Part shown: positions 52,174 through 61,470 of the stretch, one piece after another
Numbering within the stretch: the stretch's first letter is position 1
Layout: every line of letters begins with the position of its first letter
Assembly (NCBI RefSeq): GCF_002119805.1
Contig: NZ_CP021059.1
Span: 434,001 to 498,000, forward strand
DNA length: 64,000 nt
Direction of reading: 5' to 3'
From: Macrococcoides canis
GTDB lineage: Bacteria; Bacillota; Bacilli; Staphylococcales; Staphylococcaceae
Position numbers and translations under genes: made by a program
The notes under the pieces: model-generated
What the model was told of the DNA's origin: nothing
The model's input: the letters and a program-made list of their open reading frames with translations, nothing else
Databases searched by the model: none

Positions 52174-52174
52174 G

Positions 52175-52208
52175 GAAGAAGTCACATTGAGTGGCTTCTT
52201 TTTTTGTA
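52175..52208 (+). terminator. Terminator after the DeoR regulator gene
   Basis: GAAGTCAC-attga-GTGGCTTC followed by TTTTTTT. Confidence 0.85.
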
Positions 52209-52224
52209 TTTTGTCTGATTTACA

Positions 52225-52266
52225 TTTGTTTTACATTAATTAATGTTTGTTTTACTTTTGTTTAAC
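52225..52266 (+). promoter_or_regulatory. Three phased TTTGTTTTAC boxes, candidate DeoR operators
   Basis: Copies at 52225-52234, 52246-52255 and 52257-52266 (last TTTGTTTAAC), spaced 21 and 11 bases apart, close to two turns and one turn of DNA. The first two flank a perfect 14-bp palindrome ACATTAATTAATGT (52233-52246). Positioned 70-110 bases before the transporter operon. Confidence 0.5.
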
Positions 52267-52337
52267 GCTAGATTTACAATTCACTGATATATTAAACTTG
52301 TAATTCAAATAATCATAATTTCAAAGGAGAAATTACT

Positions 52338-53423
52338 GTGTTCAAAAAATTATTAATCCCTGCGATGGCAGCAACAGTTCTATTAGGTGCATGTGGTAAC
52401 GGAAGTACTGAAAAGAAAGAGCAACTAGATTTAAATAGTATGAAGATTGAAGATATCACTAAAAAAGCTAAAGAAGAAGGACAAGTAAACTCTTTAGGTA
52501 TGCCAGACACTTGGGCGAACTGGAAAGAAACTTGGGCAGATATTAACAAAGAATACGGTATTAAACATAAAGATACAGACATGTCTTCAGCTGAAGAATT
52601 AGCGAAGTTTGAAAGTGAAAAGAAAAACGCTACTGGCGATATCGGTGATGTTGGTGTTGCATTCGGTCCATTAGCAGTAGAAAAAGATTTAGTTGTAGGG
52701 TATAAAACATCTTACTTTGATGAGATTCCAGACTGGGCGAAAGATAAAGACGGTAAATGGGTAATTGGATACACAGGTACGATGTCATTTATGACAGACA
52801 AACAGTCTGTTAAAGACGCACCAAAGACTTGGGAAGATATTAAGAACGGTGATTTTAAAGTATCTGTTGGTGACGTAGAGAAAGCAAACCAAGCACAATT
52901 CGCAGTACTCGCAGCAGCTTACGCTTTCGGTGGAGATGAGAAGAACTTACAACCTGGTATTGATTTCTTCAAGAAGTTAGCAGAAGAAGGACGTTTAGTT
53001 ACGACGGATCCTGATATTGCTTCTATTGAAAAAGGTGAGCATCAAGTGATGTTATTATGGGATTTCAATGCATTAAACTATCGTGACCAAATTAAGAAGG
53101 ATCGCTTTGAAGTAACGATTCCGGAAGATAAATCTGTAATGAGTGGTTATGCTACGGTTATTAACAAGAACGCTAAAAACCCGCATGCAGCTGCACTTAC
53201 ACGTGAATTTATCCTTTCTGATGAAGGTCAGGACAACTTAGCAAAAGGTTATGCTCGTCCAATCCGTAAAGATGCTAAAATTTCTGATGAAGCGAAAAAG
53301 AAATTATTACCTGATTCAATGTACAAAAACGTTACTCCTGTAAAAGATTCTAAAGCTTGGGATGCTGCATTAAAAGAGCTTCCACAAAAATGGCAAGAAG
53401 AAGTATCTTCTTCAATTAAATAA
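52338..53423 (+). CDS. ABC transporter substrate-binding lipoprotein
   Basis: A 361-residue lipoprotein of the bacterial extracellular solute-binding class (Fe3+/spermidine/phosphonate-like group). The signal sequence has a lipobox LLGACGNG with the lipidated Cys near residue 19. Start is a GTG at 52338 after AAAGGAGA. The body has TWANWKETWADINKEYG, then the VSVGDVEKANQAQFA and MLLWDFNALNYRDQ segments. The ligand cannot be read; neighbours suggest an organophosphate. Confidence 0.88.
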   Translation: MFKKLLIPAMAATVLLGACGNGSTEKKEQLDLNSMKIEDITKKAKEEGQVNSLGMPDTWANWKETWADINKEYGIKHKDTDMSSAEELAKFESEKKNATGDIGDVGVAFGPLAVEKDLVVGYKTSYFDEIPDWAKDKDGKWVIGYTGTMSFMTDKQSVKDAPKTWEDIKNGDFKVSVGDVEKANQAQFAVLAAAYAFGGDEKNLQPGIDFFKKLAEEGRLVTTDPDIASIEKGEHQVMLLWDFNALNYRDQIKKDRFEVTIPEDKSVMSGYATVINKNAKNPHAAALTREFILSDEGQDNLAKGYARPIRKDAKISDEAKKKLLPDSMYKNVTPVKDSKAWDAALKELPQKWQEEVSSSIK

Positions 53424-53477
53424 TAATATACATGATGGGGGGGACTGACGTTCTCCCTTTCGTTTTAGGAGGATTTT

Positions 53478-54317
53478 ATGAAAGGAAAGTCTTTGTTTAT
53501 CGGTGCGATTATCATACTGTTCACCAGTATATTTGCATTTTTAGTGTATCCGTTTTTAATGATGACCTTAAGTAGCTTTCAAACGAATGCGCAAGATGCA
53601 TTCACGCTAGCGAACTATCAGGAAGTGTTTTCAAAGCCGATGTATTTAACGGCGTTTAAAAATTCAATTTTAATATCTTTGATTTCAAGTATTGTAGCAA
53701 TCATCATTACGCTTATTGCAACGTATGCGATTAAAGCGAAGTCAGAGAAATTCCAGAATAATATTTTGGTGATGGCAAATTTAACGAGTAACTTTGCAGG
53801 TATTCCGCTGGCATTCGCATTTATTATCTTATTAGGGAATACAGGGATATTCGTCCTGTTAGATAAGACGTTAGGATGGAATTTATTAGATGGGTTCAAC
53901 TTATATAGCTGGTCTGGGCTTGTATTGATCTATATTTACTTCCAGCTGCCATTAGGGATTATGCTGCTTTATCCAATATTCGATGGATTAGATAAGCACT
54001 GGAGAGAAGCAGCCACGATATTAGGTGCAAGTGATATGCAGTATTGGAGACGTATCGCAATTCCATATATAACACCAAGTGTACTTGGGGTGTTTACGAT
54101 TATGTTTGCGAATGCGATGGGTGCCTATGCATCTGCTTATGCCTTAACAGGAAGCACATATAATATGCTAGCAATCCGTATTGGTGCGACTGTGTCTGGA
54201 GATATCTTTGCAAGACCTGAAATTGCGGCAGCGTTGTCTATAATATTAGCGATCATCTTACTGATTAATATGATCATCAATGACTGGCTGACAGGCAAGA
54301 TGAGGAGAGATGCATAA
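53478..54317 (+). CDS. ABC transporter permease (first)
   Basis: A 279-residue inner-membrane permease with about six helices. The EAA loop that contacts the ATPase is EAATILGASDMQYWRRIAIP. It starts after TAGGAGG 54 bases downstream of the binding protein. Its stop overlaps the next gene's ATG by one base (TAATG). Confidence 0.9.
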   Translation: MKGKSLFIGAIIILFTSIFAFLVYPFLMMTLSSFQTNAQDAFTLANYQEVFSKPMYLTAFKNSILISLISSIVAIIITLIATYAIKAKSEKFQNNILVMANLTSNFAGIPLAFAFIILLGNTGIFVLLDKTLGWNLLDGFNLYSWSGLVLIYIYFQLPLGIMLLYPIFDGLDKHWREAATILGASDMQYWRRIAIPYITPSVLGVFTIMFANAMGAYASAYALTGSTYNMLAIRIGATVSGDIFARPEIAAALSIILAIILLINMIINDWLTGKMRRDA

Positions 54318-55111
54318 TGAAAAGTGTAGTTAAGAATTTAAGTTTAATATTCATCTGTTTATATTTAGCGGTGCCTCTTTTTGCAACTTTTCTATATTCT
54401 ATTTCAACAGATTGGAGTAGAAGCATATTGCCTGAAGGGATTACGTTTAAATGGTACGGAGAATTATTTACAAATGGGGACTTTCTGCAATCGATGATCA
54501 ATTCTTTAGTACTTGTTGGAGGTGTCACGATAGCAGCTGTAATCATTATGGTTCCAGCAGTATATGGAATCGTGCTCTATTTCCCGAAGCTAGAACGATT
54601 TATCAAATGGGCAATTATCGGTGTGTATACAATGCCTGGAATCATTTCTAGTGTCGGGTTACTAAAAGCATATGCAAATAGTTCGATACCGATGGTGTTT
54701 GTAGTAGCAGGTGCATATTTAGTGAGTATCTTACCATTTATGTATCAAGGTATTAGAAATAATATGCGTAATATCAACGTCGTGCAGCTCGTTGAAGCGG
54801 CTGAAATTCTAGGAGCAACGAAGATGCAGGCATTTCAGAAGATAATCTTACCGAATATCTTACCAGGTGTTATCGTGTCTGCACTATTAAGTTTCAGTCT
54901 ATTATTCGGTGAGTTCGTAATGATCAATATACTACTAGGTTCAAACTTTAAGACGGTACAAATCTTCTTGATGGAGAACTTACAGAAGAATGGTCATTTA
55001 TCTAGTGCAATCGTGACATGTTACTTTATATTGCTTGCAGTTGTAACGTTTATCATATTGAAATTAACAATGCATAAAGGAGTTAAGAAGCATGAGTTAC
55101 ATTCAAATTAA
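54317..55111 (+). CDS. ABC transporter permease (second)
   Basis: A 264-residue permease with about six helices and the EAA loop EAAEILGATKMQAFQKIILP. It overlaps the first permease by 1 base and the ATPase by 20 bases, so the subunits are translationally coupled. Two distinct permeases are typical of FbpB/PotBC-like importers. Confidence 0.9.
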   Translation: MKSVVKNLSLIFICLYLAVPLFATFLYSISTDWSRSILPEGITFKWYGELFTNGDFLQSMINSLVLVGGVTIAAVIIMVPAVYGIVLYFPKLERFIKWAIIGVYTMPGIISSVGLLKAYANSSIPMVFVVAGAYLVSILPFMYQGIRNNMRNINVVQLVEAAEILGATKMQAFQKIILPNILPGVIVSALLSFSLLFGEFVMINILLGSNFKTVQIFLMENLQKNGHLSSAIVTCYFILLAVVTFIILKLTMHKGVKKHELHSN

Positions 55112-56090
55112 TAATTTAATAAAGCAGTTTGGCGGTAAAGAAGTGTTGAAGTCATTAGACGTTTCAATCGAAAAAGGAAGTTTAACTACTTTGCTCGGAC
55201 CAAGTGGATGCGGTAAAAGTACGCTGCTTAGAAGTATTGCAGGACTTCATTCTATCGATCAAGGTGAGATTATTATCGATGGTAAACGTGTAGATACACT
55301 ATCACCTAAAGAACGAAAGATAGGGATGGTATTCCAGAACTATGCATTGTTTCCGAACATGACTGTAGAAGAAAATATTAGATTCGGATTAGATATGAAG
55401 AAAGTATCTAAATCAGATAGCAAGACAAAAGTAGCACAAATGATTGAACTTGTTGGTTTAAATGGCAAAGAGAAAGCATATCCAAGAGAGTTATCAGGAG
55501 GACAGCAGCAACGTGTCGCATTAGCACGTGCACTTGTTACGGAACCGAAAGTGTTATTGCTGGATGAACCATTAAGTGCCTTAGACGCGCAGATCAGAAA
55601 GCATCTCCAGGCATTGCTTAAGAGATTACAATTAGAATTAGGGATTACAATGGTGCTCGTCACACATGACCAGGAAGAAGCTATGGCATTAAGCGATTAT
55701 GTATATATATTAAACGATGGAAATATTGCGCAAAGCGGTACACCAAATGAAATATACAAACATCCGAAGTCGGAATTCATCGCGAAGTTCATTGGGAGTT
55801 ATAACGTACTCAACTCATCGACATATGAACGTGTGTTTAATACATCGCTTACAGATGCACGATTTGTTGCCATTCGACCTGAAACGATTAGTCCTGAAGA
55901 AATTGCAGGAGCAAAAGTTTTAGAAGGAGAAGTACTAAATACTTCGATGCTCGGATCAATTGTAAGATATGATGTACAGATTGGTGAAGAGATGATTCAC
56001 GTGGATCGTTTGAATAGAACGTATCAACAAATTAATGATAATAAGATTAAGTTATATGTCAAAGAAGAAGATATGATAAAAATCGTTTAG
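55092..56090 (+). CDS. ABC transporter ATPase (PotA/FbpC type)
   Basis: A 332-residue ATPase energising the importer. Walker A GPSGCGKST (about 37-45), Q-loop MVFQNYALFPNMTVEEN, signature LSGGQQQRVALARAL, Walker B VLLLDEPLSALD and switch VTHDQEEAM are all intact. The C-terminal 100 residues form a TOBE domain (FVAIRPETI and EGEVLNTSMLGSIVRYDV). Confidence 0.93.
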   Translation: MSYIQINNLIKQFGGKEVLKSLDVSIEKGSLTTLLGPSGCGKSTLLRSIAGLHSIDQGEIIIDGKRVDTLSPKERKIGMVFQNYALFPNMTVEENIRFGLDMKKVSKSDSKTKVAQMIELVGLNGKEKAYPRELSGGQQQRVALARALVTEPKVLLLDEPLSALDAQIRKHLQALLKRLQLELGITMVLVTHDQEEAMALSDYVYILNDGNIAQSGTPNEIYKHPKSEFIAKFIGSYNVLNSSTYERVFNTSLTDARFVAIRPETISPEEIAGAKVLEGEVLNTSMLGSIVRYDVQIGEEMIHVDRLNRTYQQINDNKIKLYVKEEDMIKIV

Positions 56091-56103
56091 GACAGGTGAT
56101 AAT

Positions 56104-57096
56104 ATGAAAGTGGATTTTCATATCCATTTAGAAGAAGGACCATATACGAATAATTTCTTCAATAAAACAATAACATCAATTGATACAGTTAAAGGCGTAC
56201 ATACAACAGGGATGCTTGATGATATAGAACGTAAGGCAAAGTTATTTCAAGAGCGAATGGATAAAGGTGATTATTCTGAATGGTGGCTCGATCTCTATTT
56301 AGAAACAGCACTTCAAAAAGGTTTGAAGCAAGTGGGCATTGTGGATCATCTCTATCGTTTTGAAGAAACGAGAGATTATTTCTTGAAGTATATGGACGTA
56401 TCAGATACAGACTTAGGAAATAGACAACGACAATGGCTGGACCAGGTGATGACGCATAAGATGGATGAATTTGTGACGTTTATCAGTGGTCAGAAAGAGA
56501 AGTGGCAAGCAGCAGGTGTTGAATTGAAACTCGGTATAGAAGCAGACTACTTTATCGGTGGAGAAGAAGAACTGAAATCGTTGCTTGCACCTTATAGATT
56601 TGACTATATCATTGGTTCTGTTCATTTTAACCATGGCTGGGGATTTGATAATCCAGAACTAGAAAGTAAGTTTAATGTCTATGACTTAGTCGAACTCTAT
56701 ACCGATCATTTTAATACCGTAATTAAAGCAGCCGAGAGTGGGATATTCAGCTTTATCGCACATCTAGATAATCTGAAAGTATTTAATTATCGACCGGAAG
56801 AAGAATTACTAATCCCTCTCTATGAACAAGTAGCTGAAGCACTCGCGAAAAACGATGTGGCTACAGAAGTGAATGTAGGATTGAAGTATCGATATCCAGT
56901 GAAAGAGCAATGCCCGAGCGAACGCTTTATACAAGTGTTAAGTAAGCATAATGTGTTATTTACGACAAGCTCCGATAGCCATTTCCCGCATGATATTGGG
57001 ATATACAATGAAGAAATTAGAGACCTGCTGAAGAGGAATGGTGTAGAAAGTATTGTAAGATTTGATAATATGAAACGAGAGTCTGAAAGAATATAA
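56104..57096 (+). CDS. PHP-domain phosphoesterase (HisK/HisJ-like)
   Basis: A 330-residue TIM-barrel metal-dependent phosphoesterase. Metal ligands occur in DFHIHLE (start), VDHLYRF, IEADYF, GSVHFNHGWG, AHLDNLKVF and TSSDSHFPHDI. It begins 13 bases after the ATPase and ends the transporter operon. HisJ-type proteins dephosphorylate histidinol phosphate, but there are no other his genes here, so another phosphomonoester is more likely. With the metallophosphoesterase it would make two phosphoesterases in one transport locus. Confidence 0.85.
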   Translation: MKVDFHIHLEEGPYTNNFFNKTITSIDTVKGVHTTGMLDDIERKAKLFQERMDKGDYSEWWLDLYLETALQKGLKQVGIVDHLYRFEETRDYFLKYMDVSDTDLGNRQRQWLDQVMTHKMDEFVTFISGQKEKWQAAGVELKLGIEADYFIGGEEELKSLLAPYRFDYIIGSVHFNHGWGFDNPELESKFNVYDLVELYTDHFNTVIKAAESGIFSFIAHLDNLKVFNYRPEEELLIPLYEQVAEALAKNDVATEVNVGLKYRYPVKEQCPSERFIQVLSKHNVLFTTSSDSHFPHDIGIYNEEIRDLLKRNGVESIVRFDNMKRESERI

Positions 57097-57134
57097 AATT
57101 ATATATTACATTAATTTGTACTTTTTAAATGAAT

Positions 57135-57168
57135 CAACTGACATGAAGATTGTCAGTTGGTTTTTATA
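57135..57168 (+). terminator. Terminator of the transporter operon
   Basis: CAACTGACA-tgaagat-TGTCAGTTG followed by GTTTTTAT, about 40 bases after the PHP gene. Confidence 0.88.
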
Positions 57169-57261
57169 TTTCTTCTAGAATTCTATGCTTTCCATAACCA
57201 AAAATATAATAAATGGGTAAACAATAAAATATACAATTCTCTATATTAAGGTGTGAATAAA

Positions 57262-58233
57262 TTGGATAATAATGAAGAATACAAGACGTATACGATTTTC
57301 AACAAAGATATAAAAGTCGAACTAACAAACTTAGGTGCAATTATGAAGAAAATTTTGATACGCCATAATAACCAGGATATCGATGTAGTGCTGGGATTTG
57401 ATGAAGCGCAGGACTATATTGAAAATGATTCTACATATTTTGGAGCAGTGATTGGTCGTAATGCCAATAGAATCGAAGACAGTGCGTTTACTTTAGAAGG
57501 TACGAAATATCAAGTTGAAGCTAATGATGGTGATCATAACTTGCATAGTGGTTCTGACGGATACAATACGAAGGTGTGGGATGTAGTGTCTCATAATGAG
57601 TATAGCATCGCCTTTTCATTAACAAGTCCGCACCTAGATCAAGGATTTCCTGGGGAATTAAAGGTGGAAGTATCGTATGAACTTACTGAAGATAATGTAC
57701 TAGAAGTAAGTTATAAAGGTCAAAGTGATAGATTAACCGTATTTAATCCTACAAATCATAGCTATTTTAATCTGAACGGGCATAATAGCGGTGAAGTACT
57801 GCATCACAAGTTGTGGTTAAATAGTGATCAATACAGTGAGCTAGATGATGAAAATATTCCGACTGGTAATACTTTAGATGTTAAGGATACGATGATGGAT
57901 TTTACCAATTTAAGAATGATTTCTGAAGATAAAACTGACGAATATGATGATAACTTTATCCTGAAAAGCAATGACATACATCAAAAAGCAGCAACACTTA
58001 TTGGCGATGTGACAGGTATACAAATGGATATCTATACTGATAGTCCATGTCTTCAGCTTTATACCGGAAATGGGCTAGATAATGTACAAGGTAAACATGG
58101 TGTGACCTATAACAAGCATGCAGGCGTGTGTCTGGAACCACAATTTGAACCGAATAGTATTAATTCAGAAGATCCACCTTTGATAGATGGTGAGCGGGAG
58201 TATAAAACGATATATCAATTTTCAAATATTTAG
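57262..58233 (+). CDS. galM: Aldose 1-epimerase (galactose mutarotase family)
   Basis: A 323-residue enzyme interconverting alpha and beta anomers of aldoses. Signature segments are FGAVIGRNANRI, LHSGSDGYNTKVWD, the catalytic His in NPTNHSYFNLNGHN and the catalytic Glu in VCLEPQFEPNSIN. I choose the TTG at 57262 over the GTG at 57253, because AAGGTG lies 8 bases upstream of the TTG. Single-gene unit. The sugar specificity is open, so galM denotes family. Confidence 0.9.
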   Translation: MDNNEEYKTYTIFNKDIKVELTNLGAIMKKILIRHNNQDIDVVLGFDEAQDYIENDSTYFGAVIGRNANRIEDSAFTLEGTKYQVEANDGDHNLHSGSDGYNTKVWDVVSHNEYSIAFSLTSPHLDQGFPGELKVEVSYELTEDNVLEVSYKGQSDRLTVFNPTNHSYFNLNGHNSGEVLHHKLWLNSDQYSELDDENIPTGNTLDVKDTMMDFTNLRMISEDKTDEYDDNFILKSNDIHQKAATLIGDVTGIQMDIYTDSPCLQLYTGNGLDNVQGKHGVTYNKHAGVCLEPQFEPNSINSEDPPLIDGEREYKTIYQFSNI

Positions 58234-58308
58234 TATGAAAAATGATTTTTGTTTAACATCATTGGATGGGTTTTCGAATAACCTGGTGTCAAGACTACTT
58301 CAATTCAA

Positions 58309-58350
58309 CAACTCAAGCTCGAAGTACATCTGTGCTTTGAGCTTTTTTAA
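58309..58350 (+). terminator. Hairpin after galM
   Basis: AACTCAAGCTCGAAG...CTTTGAGCTTTTTT: the CTCAAGC/GCTTTGAG-like arms are imperfect but end in a T-run. About 80 bases after the galM stop. Confidence 0.6.
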
Positions 58351-58456
58351 TGCTATCGTTTAAAAAGTATTTCCATGGATGTAAAATGTAATAGAAGTAT
58401 CTAATATCACAGACCATATCATAAATCTCATCAACTTATTCTCCGAGGTGAAATAA
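58351..58456. other. Intergenic stretch without recognised feature
   Basis: About 105 bases between the galM terminator and the gene remnant. I see no gene or strong structure in it. Confidence 0.4.
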
Positions 58457-58676
58457 ATGAAGAGGAATAACTTAACGATAATGTTATTGCTGCTGAATCT
58501 ATGGGTTACCGCTTGATGAGAAGGTTAAGGTAGCAAGCTTTAAAGCGATTGTTAAGCAATATGAGGATGTGGACGGCAAGATTTAGGATAATCCAGAATT
58601 AAGAGAATTTAAAAAGATGTATGTCGGCAAAAAATTAAGCGAGATAGAAAATGCTGATAAATATATTTATGAATAA
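58457..58676 (+). pseudogene. Decayed short gene (frameshift plus internal stop)
   Basis: An RBS-like CCGAGGTG precedes ATG at 58457. Protein-like sequence appears in shifted frames: NVIAAESMGYR up to about 58512, then after a one-base shift LDEKVKVASFKAIVKQYEDV, an in-frame TAG (about 58584), then DNPELREFKKMYVGKKLSEI to TAA at 58674. Reading frames are broken twice, so this is a remnant of a gene I cannot identify. Confidence 0.6.
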
Positions 58677-58710
58677 TTATCTTTGATCTCAGCAAAATAA
58701 AATTTATATC

Positions 58711-58748
58711 AGAATCCTAAAAGGTTAACTTTTAGGGTTCTTTTTGTT
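58711..58748 (+). terminator. Terminator after the decayed gene
   Basis: AGAATCCTAAAAG-gttaa-CTTTTAGGGTTCT followed by TTTTG. It has survived although the gene has decayed. Confidence 0.85.
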
Positions 58749-58912
58749 TGATGAGTATATTTAATAATTTTTTACAAATTTAATAAAAATTTTAGATAAT
58801 CTAATTAATTTTAACTGCATTTACAAAAATATGTATTGTGCATTTAAATGTGTGGTGACATAATTTTCTTAGTAATGTTTATATTAATATTTTAAGAAAC
58901 TGAGGGATGGAA

Positions 58913-60037
58913 ATGAAAAGGTTTTTAAAAACATTATTAGCATTATTTATTGTATTCTGTAGTGTAACGCCACTTCAGAATCATCATGTATCACATGCAG
59001 CACAATCAAAATCAACGTATAGGTACGTTGATAAGAAAATCGTTCTGAAGTACAAAACGATAAAGAAACAAGATCCAAATCTACCCGTTGGAAAAACGAG
59101 CGTACGTGTAAACGGGAAAAATGGTTACACAATTAAAGTCTATAGACAAACAATTAAAAATGGAAAGATTACGGCAACAACATACATAAAAACGAGAAAA
59201 ACGGTTCAACCGATAAATAAAATCATTTTAGTGGGCACAAAGAAAGCTGCGGTCACAAAACCGAGAACAGTTACTTCGAGTGTATATAACTATGGAATTG
59301 ATCCAAAGTATCGAGATGATCGATATGATGCGAACACATTAGATGCGAATCATGGTTATGCACCTGGTCAGACGACATATAACGGAGATAAGGTGATTAA
59401 TCTCGAAATGGTGACTAATGGTAACTTGGTGAACATGAGTAGAGAAAATGACTATGCGAAGTATCAAAAAGCGAGCGATAAACGTCTGGAAAACAAAGTG
59501 TTAGTGGATAGAAGGGGTAAAAGATTTATTTTAAATCTTTCAGCGAACCAGCGAGCGATAAACGGTTTTAATAATAATGAGTTTTTCAATATGAGAAAGT
59601 TTAATGACGAACTGATTAGGTTGATCAATATAGAGCGCAGAGCAAAAGGAATACAACCGATCGCGTACAGAAGTTTCCTGCAAGAGGGTGCTAATGTTCG
59701 CGCAAATGAACTTGCAGGGTATGGGAGTATCTTCGTAAACGGTAAGGCGCATGTACGTCTGAATGGTGCAGGGTATAAGACTGCATTCTCTCCAAGTATT
59801 CAGTCTAAAGTAAATGGTGAAAATACGTTACTGAACGTATATTTCGGAAATCCATATTCAATTGTTTCAGAAAAGTATATTGCGAAACAATGCTTTGAAC
59901 AATGGAAAGGGAGCGCAGGCCATTATAGAAATATGATGTACCCTTACTATAAAGGGATTGCGACTTCAGTTAAATTAGGTAGAGGTGATGGCACATTTTC
60001 AATTTATGTTGCCAATCAAAACTTCTCATTTGAATAA
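58913..60037 (+). CDS. Secreted protein with G5 and CAP (SCP) domains
   Basis: A 374-residue exported protein. Signal peptide about 1-29 (KRFLKTLLALFIVFCSV ... SHAA). A G5-like domain follows (about 32-115, with PVGKTSVRVNGKNGYTIKVY and NKIILVGTKK). The C-terminal CAP domain covers about 235-374 (LIRLINIERRAKGIQP, then GENTLLN, CFEQWKGSAGHYRNMM and YVANQNFSF). G5 domains bind cell-wall glycans; CAP proteins in Firmicutes are often wall-associated. The classical CAP HxxE site is only partly evident. Start 58913 follows GAGGG; the ATG at 58907 is adjacent to it. Confidence 0.85.
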   Translation: MKRFLKTLLALFIVFCSVTPLQNHHVSHAAQSKSTYRYVDKKIVLKYKTIKKQDPNLPVGKTSVRVNGKNGYTIKVYRQTIKNGKITATTYIKTRKTVQPINKIILVGTKKAAVTKPRTVTSSVYNYGIDPKYRDDRYDANTLDANHGYAPGQTTYNGDKVINLEMVTNGNLVNMSRENDYAKYQKASDKRLENKVLVDRRGKRFILNLSANQRAINGFNNNEFFNMRKFNDELIRLINIERRAKGIQPIAYRSFLQEGANVRANELAGYGSIFVNGKAHVRLNGAGYKTAFSPSIQSKVNGENTLLNVYFGNPYSIVSEKYIAKQCFEQWKGSAGHYRNMMYPYYKGIATSVKLGRGDGTFSIYVANQNFSFE

Positions 60038-60048
60038 AGACATAGAGT

Positions 60049-60082
60049 AAAGCCCCACGAAAAATATTCGTGGGGCTTTCAA
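60049..60082. terminator. Bidirectional terminator between the CAP gene and the M20 gene
   Basis: AAAGCCCCACGAA-aaata-TTCGTGGGGCTTT, a very strong stem between two convergent genes. Confidence 0.9.
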
Positions 60083-61270
60083 TTATCCCATTCTATTTAA
60101 CACGACTTCACCAAGTGACTTGGCACAGATCATCATTGAATCTTCGTTAATCTCAAACTTCGGATGATGGTTTGGATATGGATGTTCTATACCTTCGGGC
60201 TTTGCACCGACGATATAGAATGTACCCGGAATTTTCGTTAAGTAGTATGCAAAGTCTTCTGAACCAGATAGTGCTTCACCTTCTACAACAGCATCGAAAT
60301 AGCTGCCTTCACTCTGTTTTAAAATGCTTCTTACAGCCTGCGTTTGTTCAGGGTGGTTATAAAGTACAGGATAATCGAATCTATAATCGAGATCTACTGT
60401 AACGCCGAATGTCTGCTCTAAACCAGCGACCTGCTGTTTAAATGCTTCGTAAGCAGGTTCTTTCACATCTGCGTTTAAATATCTTACCGTACCCTTTAAC
60501 GTGACTTTGTCCTGAATAACGTTGTATCCACCGGGTGCTTCGAACGCTGCAACAGTTACGACAACCGAATCTTTCGGATCCATTCTGCGTGAAACAATCG
60601 TCTGCAGCTGCGTAACAAGGTATGAACCGGCAACGATAGCATCATTCGTCTCTTGTGGCATAGCAGCATGACCACCTTTACCTTGGATGACGATATCAAA
60701 TGTTGCAGACCCCGCATACGTTTCCTTTTCATGAATTTCGATCTTACCTTGGTCCACAAACGGGAACACGTGAATCCCGTAAATTTCATCTACATCATCT
60801 AATATTCCTGAATCGACAATATCTCTTGCACCACCAGGAGGTAACTCCTCAGCATGCTGATGGATGATACGAATCGTACCAGAAAGTTCGTCTTTCAGCT
60901 CGATAAGCGATTCAGCAAGAATGAGTAAGTAAGCAGTATGTGCATCATGACCACACGCATGCATTACACCATCATACTCAGATTTGAATTCAAGATCGGT
61001 CTCCTCCTGGATTGGCAACGCATCGAAATCCGCACGCAGACCAATCACCTTACCCGGTTGACCTCCTTCAATATCAACGATAACCGCATTCCCGCCACCT
61101 ACATTTGTGTGTACAGTAACATCTTTATCCTTATAGAAGTCCTGAATAAACTTAGCCGTCTCCACTTCATGGAACGACAACTCAGGATGTGCGTGCAAGT
61201 GACGTCTGATCTCAATCATACGCGACTGTTTTTCATCTAACTTGTTGAACAATGTCTCCTTTAATGTCAT
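60083..61270 (-). CDS. M20-family amidohydrolase (N-acyl amino acid / hippurate hydrolase-like)
   Basis: A 395-residue zinc amidohydrolase. Motifs: RRHLHAHPELSFHE (about 20-33), GLRADFDALPIQEET, ACGHDAHTAYLLILAE with the bridging residues, HQHAEELPPGGARD and the C-terminal NHHPKFEINEDSM. It belongs to the HipO/YxeP/ThrC-like group that deacylates N-acyl amino acids. The ATG at 61270 is used because GGGGG precedes it by 8 bases; longer in-frame starts extend into the intergenic region without an RBS. Single-gene unit. Confidence 0.9.
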   Translation of the reverse strand: MTLKETLFNKLDEKQSRMIEIRRHLHAHPELSFHEVETAKFIQDFYKDKDVTVHTNVGGGNAVIVDIEGGQPGKVIGLRADFDALPIQEETDLEFKSEYDGVMHACGHDAHTAYLLILAESLIELKDELSGTIRIIHQHAEELPPGGARDIVDSGILDDVDEIYGIHVFPFVDQGKIEIHEKETYAGSATFDIVIQGKGGHAAMPQETNDAIVAGSYLVTQLQTIVSRRMDPKDSVVVTVAAFEAPGGYNVIQDKVTLKGTVRYLNADVKEPAYEAFKQQVAGLEQTFGVTVDLDYRFDYPVLYNHPEQTQAVRSILKQSEGSYFDAVVEGEALSGSEDFAYYLTKIPGTFYIVGAKPEGIEHPYPNHHPKFEINEDSMMICAKSLGEVVLNRMG

Positions 61271-61386
61271 TGAAATATCCCCCTTCATTTTCTCTAGCAT
61301 ATCAGATTTAGAAGAGGAGATGTTGTGGGACACTGTGACAAATAAATAGATTTGAAAATAAGAATGTTAGTTTCAGAAGAAAAAAC

Positions 61387-61455
61387 TTTACATTTGAAAA
61401 CCCTTACATTATTATTAAGTCATAAACAAATGTTTAAAAAATAAACAAAAGTTTG
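61387..61455 (+). promoter_or_regulatory. psuK promoter and operator
   Basis: TTTACA (61387-61392), 17-base spacer, TATTAT (61410-61415). Just downstream are a perfect palindrome TAAACAAATGTTTA (61423-61436) and a related TAAACAAAAGTTTG (61442-61455), a likely repressor site, perhaps for the HTH domain of PsuK itself. Confidence 0.6.
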
Positions 61456-61470
61456 GAAGGAGGGTGGAAT

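Noticed and set aside
58251..58275. SigB-like promoter GTTTAA-N11-GGGTTT after galM
   Set aside because: The spacer is short, the -10 deviates from GGGWAW, and no intact gene lies directly downstream.
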